Source: Bacteroidota bacterium (lineage in GTDB: Bacteria > Bacteroidota > Ignavibacteria > Ignavibacteriales > Ignavibacteriaceae). Taken from it: 22,064 nt of DNA. The stretch lies in contig JAJYOQ010000002.1 in the NCBI GenBank assembly GCA_021796135.1, positions 1 to 22,064 of the forward strand, given 5' to 3'. How positions within the stretch are numbered: position 1 is the stretch's first letter; every line of letters begins with the position of its first letter. The position numbers were made by a program, and so were the translations under genes. Shown here one piece after another: positions 14,503 through 20,597 of this stretch. The notes under the pieces were generated by a model. It saw nothing but the letters and a program-made list of their open reading frames with translations, did not search any database and was not told the origin of the DNA.

Positions 14503-16083
14503 ATGAGTTTCCAAAGCATTCTTTTTAATGAACCTTCAGATCGCATAAATGCAAATAATGCAGATACCCCGCCTTTTTTTGTTGATTTAAATTTGGATCA
14601 AATAGTGGATGCCATTACCGCGAAGTGGGCAGAATATGATCTGAAGAATTTCTTTTATTTCCCATTAAGTAATATTGATGCAATACATTATCGCCATGAG
14701 GTTTTCAAGGAACTAGAAAATTTGCCGCTTTATGAAAGCTTAAAATTATTTTCAGAAGAGATGAGTGAAGTACGCAATTATATTAAGCTAGTGGAAAAGT
14801 TGTACTATCAAAATCAAAAAAATATTTGGATACTTTATGCAGCGGAACATTATTGTAGTTTAGTTAGAAAAATTGCAAATTATTTATCCTCTGTATCGTT
14901 GAAATCATGCGGCTTTATTGACTTTAGCGAATACTTAAAAAATTACACCGCTGATAAGCAGTTTATTTCACTTGAGAACGAAATCAACGATCTTAAAATA
15001 GAGCTATCAAAAGTAAGGTATCGAATAATCATTCAAGACAATTCTTTTACTGTTCAAAATCATGAGCCGGGTATTGATTACAGCGCTGAAATAGAGACGA
15101 CGTTTGAAAAGTTTAAGCAAGGAGCGGTGAAAAACTATAAAGTTGCTTATAAATCTTCATCGGATGACATGAACCATATTGAAGCTCAGATACTAGACTT
15201 TGTCGCAAAACTAAATTCCGCTTTGTTTTTAAAATTAGATAATTTTTACGTCCGTTATGCAAAATTGCCAACTGGACAAGCAGGTTTTATAAATGAAATT
15301 ATTGCGATCTTTGACAGAGAAATTCATTTTTATATTGCATATGTAGAACATATTAAAAATATTAAAGATAATGGGATCCGCCTTACAGAAGACAAGTTAC
15401 AATTTTGCTATCCCAAAATTTCCGATACATCTAAAGAAGTTTATAATTTTGAGGGGTTCGATTTAGCATTAGCTCAAAAACTAAGTGAAAACAAAGGGCA
15501 AATAGTTTGTAATGACTTCTATTTGAAAGACAAAGAACGAATTATAGTCGTAACAGGTCCAAACCAGGGAGGAAAGACAACTTTCGCCCGCACATTTGGG
15601 CAGCTTCATTATCTTTCAAGTATTGGTTGCGCGGTCCCGGGGCGAGAAGCGCAACTCTTTTTCTTCGACCAAATTTTCACTCAATTTGAACGAGCAGAAA
15701 AGGTTGAAAATCTTCGCGGCAAACTCGAAGATGACCTGGTAAGAGTTCACTACATCCTTGATCATGCAACATCACGCACTGTCATTATTATGAATGAAAT
15801 TTTTAACTCCACTACTTTGCAAGACGTAAGTTATTTAAGTACAAAAATAATGGAAGAGATTTTAAAGCACGATTTACTTTGTGTTTGGGTAACATTCATA
15901 GATGAACTGGCAGCGTTCAGTGAACAAACCATTTCTATGACCAGCACGATTGTACCGGGGAACCCGGCATTACGAACATTCAAAGTTATCAGAAGACCGG
16001 CAGACGGATTAGCTTTTGCTTTGGCAATCGCAGAAAAATACCAGCTTACTTACCGCCATATAAAGGAACGTATAAAATCATGA
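14503..16083 (+). CDS. MutS-like ATPase, subunit A (no mismatch-binding domain)
   Basis: 526 residues from ATG 14503; an in-frame TTG at 14479 is less likely. The protein lacks the N-terminal mismatch-reading domain of MutS and consists of a helical lever region followed by the C-terminal ABC-type ATPase. Walker A is TGPNQGGKT (351-359). Walker B reads VIIMNEIF (427-434), with Asn where MutS has Asp. The His that follows the beta strand in MutS ATPases is Phe here (VWVTF, 461-465). It overlaps subunit B by 4 bases (ATGA), so the two are probably made in equal amounts and form a heterodimer. A repeat-encoded LPTGQAG lies at 255-261 in the lever. DNA repair mutS genes are a known class under crcB-motif RNAs. 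Confidence 0.87.
   Translation: MSFQSILFNEPSDRINANNADTPPFFVDLNLDQIVDAITAKWAEYDLKNFFYFPLSNIDAIHYRHEVFKELENLPLYESLKLFSEEMSEVRNYIKLVEKLYYQNQKNIWILYAAEHYCSLVRKIANYLSSVSLKSCGFIDFSEYLKNYTADKQFISLENEINDLKIELSKVRYRIIIQDNSFTVQNHEPGIDYSAEIETTFEKFKQGAVKNYKVAYKSSSDDMNHIEAQILDFVAKLNSALFLKLDNFYVRYAKLPTGQAGFINEIIAIFDREIHFYIAYVEHIKNIKDNGIRLTEDKLQFCYPKISDTSKEVYNFEGFDLALAQKLSENKGQIVCNDFYLKDKERIIVVTGPNQGGKTTFARTFGQLHYLSSIGCAVPGREAQLFFFDQIFTQFERAEKVENLRGKLEDDLVRVHYILDHATSRTVIIMNEIFNSTTLQDVSYLSTKIMEEILKHDLLCVWVTFIDELAAFSEQTISMTSTIVPGNPALRTFKVIRRPADGLAFALAIAEKYQLTYRHIKERIKS
15265..15285 (+). repeat. In-frame coding repeat, copy 5 (LPTGQAG)
   Basis: TTGCCAACTGGACAAGCAGG followed by T, encoding L-P-T-G-Q-A-G at residues 255-261 of MutS-like subunit A. 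It serves as the reference copy for the related 21-mers at 2461, 10242 and 11159, each 16 of 21 identical to it. Confidence 0.7.
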
Positions 16084-17642
16084 AAGCATATCTGATGTTT
16101 AAAGACCACGACTTCGATACGAAACAGATTCTAATGCAAAGGGAAAACAAGCCGCGAGCATTTGAAACTGATGAAAGACTTAGTCTTAAACAGTTTTTGC
16201 CATGGAATGAAAAGGTATTGACACAAGATTTGGGATTGGACATTTTGCTTAACACTATGGCAAGCGGAGATAATTTTTTATATGAAGTGGCAAAAGTTGG
16301 TGTGCTTGCAAGTGTTACTGATAAAAGAACTCTCCTGTATCGCCAACAGGTTTTACATGACTGCATAATGCATGAGTCAACTGTAAGGGAGATATACAAG
16401 CTAATGATTGAAGCAATTGAAAAAGAGAAGAATGGTCATTGGTGGGGACTTTTTAGCTCTCCTTCAAGTATACTTCACGAATCTGGAGACAAACTTCAGA
16501 TGTTTGAAGAGATGTTAAGAAAGTTGCGGAATATTGCAGACCAGAATGCGGAAGCCTTTAATTCGGAAGGATTCAAAAGAATGTTTCGAATGCTCAGATT
16601 GGAACTCAGCGATGAATATTTATCAAGCATCGATGAACATTTGAGACAAATAAAATTTAGTGATGGAGTCCTTATAAGTGCAGAATTGGGGAAAGGAAAT
16701 AAAGGTTCTAATTACATTCTTAACAAACCTTACGAAGATAAAAGAAATTGGTTTGAACGACTCATATCAAAAAAACTACCCGGTTATACATATCAGGTAA
16801 GTCCCAGGGATGAAGCAGGAACCAGGGCATTGTCGGAATTGCGAAACCAAGGAATAAATATAGTTGCGAATGCACTTGCACAATCAGCCGATCATATTTT
16901 AAGTTTCTTTCAAGCTCTACGGACAGAATTAGCATTTTATATAGGGTGCTTAAATTTACACTCGCATCTTTCTGCTATACAAGAGCCAACATGCTTTCCT
17001 GTCCCCATTATCGCTGGCGAAAGAAAAATGTCGTTTATCGGATTATATGATGTTTGTTTGGCTATAAGCGCCGGAAGAAAGGTCATTGGAAATGATCTAA
17101 ACACAGAGAATAAAGATCTTTTTATAATTACCGGTGCTAATACAGGAGGCAAATCGACCTTTATAAGGAGCCTCGGTCTTGCCCAGTTGATGATGCAAGC
17201 AGGCATGTTTGTGCCAGCAGAAACTTTCTCTGCTGAGGTTTGCAAAGGTATTGCGACACATTTCAAGCGTGAAGAAGATATTTCTATGGAAAGTGGGAAA
17301 CTTGATGAAGAACTTAACAGGATGAGTATAATCGTGGACAAGTTAATACCCAAATCTATGATGCTATTAAATGAGTCGTTTGCTGCTACAAATGAAATTG
17401 AAGGCTCGGAAATAGCAACCCAGATAACGAATGCTTTAGTCGAAAGCGGAATTAAGGTTGTATTTGTAACACATCAATATGAATTTGCACATAACCTCTA
17501 TGAAAAAAAAATGAAGAACACAGTTTTCTTACGCGCTGAACGGCTGGAAGATGGAAAGAGGACTTTCCGGATAGTCGAAGGAGAACCCTTGCAAACCAGT
17601 TACGGACGCGATTTATACGACAGGATATTTTCAATCAAGTAA
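16080..17642 (+). CDS. MutS-like ATPase, subunit B
   Basis: 520 residues, same architecture and nearly the same length as subunit A, so the pair probably arose by duplication. Walker A is TGANTGGKS (351-359), Walker B MMLLNESF (427-434), again with Asn for Asp, followed by AATNEIEGSEIA in the place of the MutS signature. Unlike subunit A it keeps the His after the beta strand (VFVTHQY, 461-467). The lever region includes DKRTLLYRQQ (81-90), similar to segments of other MutS-related proteins that join the lever. A shared ATPase dimer with one complete and one incomplete His site is likely. DNA binding is assumed from the family, not shown. Confidence 0.87.
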   Translation: MKAYLMFKDHDFDTKQILMQRENKPRAFETDERLSLKQFLPWNEKVLTQDLGLDILLNTMASGDNFLYEVAKVGVLASVTDKRTLLYRQQVLHDCIMHESTVREIYKLMIEAIEKEKNGHWWGLFSSPSSILHESGDKLQMFEEMLRKLRNIADQNAEAFNSEGFKRMFRMLRLELSDEYLSSIDEHLRQIKFSDGVLISAELGKGNKGSNYILNKPYEDKRNWFERLISKKLPGYTYQVSPRDEAGTRALSELRNQGINIVANALAQSADHILSFFQALRTELAFYIGCLNLHSHLSAIQEPTCFPVPIIAGERKMSFIGLYDVCLAISAGRKVIGNDLNTENKDLFIITGANTGGKSTFIRSLGLAQLMMQAGMFVPAETFSAEVCKGIATHFKREEDISMESGKLDEELNRMSIIVDKLIPKSMMLLNESFAATNEIEGSEIATQITNALVESGIKVVFVTHQYEFAHNLYEKKMKNTVFLRAERLEDGKRTFRIVEGEPLQTSYGRDLYDRIFSIK

Positions 17643-17770
17643 AGCGCCAGTTTAAACTAATAATGGTGGAGAGCACAAGGAAACAAAATAGCGGTATAAA
17701 AGAAAGGAAAATTTATTAAGCAAAAAAGAAAATAGTTTTTAATTTTTATTGGATTTAATATATTTGTAAT
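17643..17770 (+). promoter_or_regulatory. Intergenic region with promoter box for riboswitch 5
   Basis: TATATTTG at 17759-17766 matches the -7 box and sits four bases before the aptamer. The -33 position (about 17735-17739) reads GTTTT, so only a weak upstream box is present. The rest of this stretch holds no gene that I can see. Confidence 0.5.
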
Positions 17771-17826
17771 AGCGATGGGGTTCGCTAATAACCGTCCGAA
17801 TATCCTTCGGTCTAATAACTCCTACC
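17771..17826 (+). promoter_or_regulatory. Fluoride riboswitch 5 (crcB leader)
   Basis: P1 AGCGATGGGGTTCGCT (17771-17786), linker AATAACC, P3 CCGAA-TATCC-TTCGG, then TAATAACTCCTACC. GGGGTT pairs with AACTCC through one G-U. It lies 40 bases before the fluoride exporter gene, which anchors the identity of all six copies. TCCTA (17820-17824) is complementary to TAGGA (17854-17858), which covers the crcB ribosome binding site. Without ligand this pairing would hide the site; with fluoride the strand is held in the pseudoknot, so translation should rise. Confidence 0.96.
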
Positions 17827-17866
17827 AATTATAAATACAATTTTAAAAATATATAGGAATTGTGAT

Positions 17867-18250
17867 TTGCAAAATTATATTGTAGTATTTGTGGGCGCAG
17901 GCTTTGGTGGAATGCTTCGCTATTGGATGTCCGGTTATGCTTCTAAAACTTTGCCGGCAGATTTTCCCTACGGCACCCTTTCAGTTAATTTGCTTGGCAG
18001 CTTTTTAATCGGAATGTTTATGTATTACCTAAATGATAACGAATTGATAAGTGTTGAAATGAGAATTTTTCTTACTACCGGATTTTGCGGTGGTTTAACA
18101 ACATTCTCAACGTTTTCTTACGAAACAATTAATTTGCTAAAAGACAAAGAATTCTTTTTCGCAGGAATTAATATTCTTGCTAATGTTTTACTTACACTTC
18201 TCGCATTGTTTTTAGCATATAAAATTTCAAAACTATTAAGCGGAGTATAA
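17867..18250 (+). CDS. crcB: Fluoride ion exporter CrcB/Fluc
   Basis: Four-helix membrane protein that works as a dual-topology dimer and passes F- out of the cell, keeping internal fluoride low. 127 residues, the usual size. Signatures: GGMLRY (14-19), PYGTLSVNLLGSFLIG (34-49) with pore-lining N41, and TTGFCGGLTTFSTFS (70-84) with the phenylalanine pair F80 and F83 and the polar track beside them. The start is TTG 17867, since the next Met (residue 16) falls inside the first helix; TAGGA is 8 bases upstream. It is a single-gene (homodimer) type. It is under riboswitch 5 and is followed after one base by the DUF190 gene. Confidence 0.97.
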   Translation: MQNYIVVFVGAGFGGMLRYWMSGYASKTLPADFPYGTLSVNLLGSFLIGMFMYYLNDNELISVEMRIFLTTGFCGGLTTFSTFSYETINLLKDKEFFFAGINILANVLLTLLALFLAYKISKLLSGV

Positions 18251-18251
18251 A

Positions 18252-18611
18252 ATGGAACTAAAAGGCGAAGCAAAACTCGTGAGAATTTTCATAGGTGAAA
18301 CAGATATTCTCCACCATATTCCGGTATATGAAAGGATAGTACTGGAAGCCAGGAAATTTCATTTGGCAGGTGCAACTGTGTTTAAGGGAATAATGGGTTT
18401 CGGTGGCACAAGCAGAATCCACACTGCAAAGATTCTAAGACTCTCTGAGGATATGCCTATGATAATAGAGCTTGTGGATGAACAGGAAAAAATTGAAAAA
18501 TTTCTGCCAATCCTTCATGATATCTTTGAAGAAGCAAACTGTGGTGGACTGATTACTATGGAAAAAGCTGAAATAATTAAATATGTAGTCGCAGATAATA
18601 AAAGTCATTGA
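18252..18611 (+). CDS. DUF190 family protein, PII-like
   Basis: 119 residues. The family pattern is visible: KLVRIFIGETDILHHIPVYE (8-27), then GATVFKGIMGFGG (40-52) followed by the SRIHTAKILRLSEDMPMIIE stretch. DUF190 proteins share the ferredoxin-like fold of PII signalling proteins and are very often encoded next to crcB; the biochemical function is not known to me. The ATG follows the crcB stop by one base, so the genes are coupled and share riboswitch 5. A role in sensing or modulating CrcB is plausible from the neighbourhood only. Confidence 0.9.
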   Translation: MELKGEAKLVRIFIGETDILHHIPVYERIVLEARKFHLAGATVFKGIMGFGGTSRIHTAKILRLSEDMPMIIELVDEQEKIEKFLPILHDIFEEANCGGLITMEKAEIIKYVVADNKSH

Positions 18612-18660
18612 ATCCATTGTGTAGTACTAGGCAGTTATTTTTGCAATTAAATAAAAAAAC

Positions 18661-18714
18661 GGCGACGGAGTTCACCTAAAGAATTTCTTAACAAAGAGAA
18701 TTAATAACTCCTAC
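18661..18714 (+). promoter_or_regulatory. Fluoride riboswitch 6, divergent (leader of the four-gene operon)
   Basis: P1 GGCGACGGAGTTCACC (18661-18676), linker TAAAG, P3 AATTTCTT-AACA-AAGAGAATT (one bulge), then AATAACTCCTAC. It departs from the others at GAC for GAT and has a C-A mismatch in P1, but loop GGAGTT still pairs with AACTCC. A second GACGGAGT at 18738-18745 repeats the loop sequence, so ACTCC (18707-18711) could pair either with the aptamer loop or with this downstream copy. That would be a simple switch. A TATTTTTG box lies at 18637-18644. Confidence 0.8.
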
Positions 18715-18727
18715 TCTTCTGCCCAGA

Positions 18728-18760
18728 AATCATTGGGGACGGAGTGATTGGAGCCTTTTT
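18728..18760 (+). terminator. Candidate expression platform of riboswitch 6
   Basis: AATCATT (18728-18734) pairs with AGTGATT (18743-18749) around GGGGACGG, followed by GGAGCC and five T. It could terminate transcription just before the downstream gene, but the stem is short and AT-rich, and GGAG at 18750-18753 could instead be a ribosome binding site for a TTG at 18759. Confidence 0.35.
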
Positions 18761-18770
18761 GTACGCACAT

Positions 18771-19400
18771 ATGAATAATGATTATAAAAATATAATCCTG
18801 AAAAATATAAAACCCACAACTGGTTTACTTAACAGCAAAGCCGGATGCCCTGTTTGCAATGCAATAATGGATTATGAATTTGATCTATTGTCTAAGATTC
18901 AATATGAAATTCACAACAATGAAAATATAAGAAAAGAAGTTGCGAAGGAAGGCGGCTTTTGCGATTTCCATTTCAGGCAATTCAAAAAAATTGCTAGCGG
19001 ACTTACTAATATAAAATTGCTAAAAGCACTTATCGAAAGTGAAAGCTATAGTCAAGAGAGATTTGAAATAAAATGCAGGCTTTGTAAACAAGTGGACAAG
19101 TTTGAACATACAATTATAGAGGCACAATATGAATTATTAAAGGATGTTTCATTTAAGCAAATATTTTGTGATACAACGGGTTTATGTTTTGATCATTTCA
19201 ATCAAGTAATTTCAATCTGCGATAATGAAGACATTAAAAAATGGCTGAAGAAAATTCATATTGAACAAATAAAAAGAATGCAGTCAGAATTTGAATATAT
19301 GTTGCAGTTTAAATCTTTTTATGAAATTGATCGGGGAAAAAGATCGCTTATAAATACTATGATTGAAAAGTTTGCCGGAAGGAAAACGCACGCTTTATAA
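18771..19400 (+). CDS. Double CxxC/CxxH protein, DUF6062-like
   Basis: 209 residues from ATG 18771. In-frame GTG 18744 and TTG 18759 are alternatives; the GTG would lie within the putative expression platform. Two similar halves each carry CxxC and then CxxH: C26-PV-C29 with C64-DF-H67, and C102-RL-C105 with C139-FD-H142. This suggests two zinc (or other metal) sites in a duplicated, otherwise helical protein. It resembles the DUF6062 family as I remember it; no function is known to me. It is the first gene after riboswitch 6, so it is probably fluoride-induced together with the three genes downstream. Confidence 0.75.
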   Translation: MNNDYKNIILKNIKPTTGLLNSKAGCPVCNAIMDYEFDLLSKIQYEIHNNENIRKEVAKEGGFCDFHFRQFKKIASGLTNIKLLKALIESESYSQERFEIKCRLCKQVDKFEHTIIEAQYELLKDVSFKQIFCDTTGLCFDHFNQVISICDNEDIKKWLKKIHIEQIKRMQSEFEYMLQFKSFYEIDRGKRSLINTMIEKFAGRKTHAL

Positions 19401-19437
19401 CTGTTTACAGGTATTTTCTGGTTATTAAGAAAGGTTG

Positions 19438-19908
19438 ATGATAGGTTTGGAAATTTTTATGAAAAACCTTTATAACTTAATTAAAGGTAAACTAAACCTA
19501 GTAATAAATATTATTACAGAAGTTGCAGACAAGCGTAAAGATACGAAAGCTATTCTTCAACTGAGCATGCTTAATTTTGAGGTGGACTTATGGTCTGGAG
19601 AAAGCTTAATACTACATTTGCCTGAAATAAAAGAAAGCCTGCTTAATTTGATTGATGAAATTAAATATACAATAAATGCGGAAGAGCGTTATGTGCTTTT
19701 CCCTTCCCCGGATATAAAAAAAGAGACTTATGAAATGGGTAAAAACTATATGAGAAATTTTTTTGAATGGCTTAAACCAGAAGATAATTTTACGCCCGAA
19801 CAACTAATGAAAATCTTTGAGAATGAACTTTATCGTCTTGATGAGGCAAAGGAAATATTAGAAAAATTACAATCAGTACCACAACAAGGAAAAGGAAAGA
19901 CTTTTTGA
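19438..19908 (+). CDS. Hypothetical protein, 156 aa
   Basis: ATG 19438 with AAGAAAGG just upstream; TTG 19435 and ATG 19459 are alternatives. I do not recognise a family. The protein has no signal peptide or membrane segment after an initial mildly hydrophobic stretch, contains no cysteine, and is predicted mostly helical with many acidic and basic residues (the C-terminal half ends ELYRLDEAKEILEKLQ). It stands 37 bases after the DUF6062-like gene and its stop overlaps the start of the PAP2 gene, so it belongs to the same operon. Confidence 0.75.
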   Translation: MIGLEIFMKNLYNLIKGKLNLVINIITEVADKRKDTKAILQLSMLNFEVDLWSGESLILHLPEIKESLLNLIDEIKYTINAEERYVLFPSPDIKKETYEMGKNYMRNFFEWLKPEDNFTPEQLMKIFENELYRLDEAKEILEKLQSVPQQGKGKTF

Positions 19909-20597
19909 TATATACAACAAAACCGAAAATGATAAAATCAGATCTTGTAAAATTAAAGAATGATTTCGTCTCATTAATTTCATCGCCATTTAATTGGGAT
20001 ATTGATCAGATAAATTATTTTTTAATTTTATTAGCTGTATTAACGGTATGTTTTTTCCTTGACGAATATGTTAGGGAATATATTAAGACGATTCATAATA
20101 ATCTTTTCGATCAAATATTCTCTTTTGCGCATTGGTATGGAAAGCCGCCGCTAACAATTTATTCTTTCTTAATTTTTTATTTCGGCGGACTGTTTTTAGT
20201 TAAAAATAATTATCGGGTTATCGGATGGAAAATATTTGAAGCTTTCATTTTATCGGGAATAATTGTTACCATAATTAAATCAATTTTCGGCAGATGGCGA
20301 CCTTACACTGAGCATGGAAGTTCATCATTTGTATTCTTTACGCTTGGGCCAAACGATCATCTTTCTTTTCCTTCCGGCGATGTTGCTGTAGCGTTTGCTT
20401 TCTCTGTTATAATTGCCGGAATATTTCAAAATAAATTATGGAAAATATTCTGGTACTTACTTGCAGTGCTTACGGCAATCGGAAGGATTTATCACGATCA
20501 ACATTGGTTAAGCGATGTAATACTTGCTTCCGCAATTTCTATTTGGGTGGGCAATTATATAAACATTATTTCAAAACAAAAACCGGAGCTATCATGA
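19905..20597 (+). CDS. PAP2-family membrane phosphatase with altered PSGH motif
   Basis: 230 residues from TTG 19905 (GGAAAG upstream; overlaps the previous stop as TTGA); ATG 19929 is the alternative. Five to six hydrophobic segments surround the three phosphatase motifs: K125-SIFGRW-R132-P133, then FPSGD at 155-159, then R194-IYHDQ-H200-WLS-D204. The second motif normally reads PSGH; here the His is Asp (D159). The nucleophile H200 and phosphate-binding residues are kept. Members dephosphorylate lipid phosphates such as undecaprenyl pyrophosphate or phosphatidate at the outer face of the membrane. The following gene overlaps by 4 bases. Confidence 0.87.
   Translation: MIYTTKPKMIKSDLVKLKNDFVSLISSPFNWDIDQINYFLILLAVLTVCFFLDEYVREYIKTIHNNLFDQIFSFAHWYGKPPLTIYSFLIFYFGGLFLVKNNYRVIGWKIFEAFILSGIIVTIIKSIFGRWRPYTEHGSSSFVFFTLGPNDHLSFPSGDVAVAFAFSVIIAGIFQNKLWKIFWYLLAVLTAIGRIYHDQHWLSDVILASAISIWVGNYINIISKQKPELS

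Noticed and set aside
3954..18714. Repeated intergenic palindromes as a REP or MITE family
   Set aside because: Conserved single-stranded blocks, pseudoknot pairing, variable P3 sequence with kept pairing, and placement before crcB identify them as fluoride riboswitches.
20438..20593. Longer start for the MFS transporter
   Set aside because: It overlaps the PAP2 coding region in another frame; ATG 20594 gives the usual 4-base overlap and a full-length transporter.
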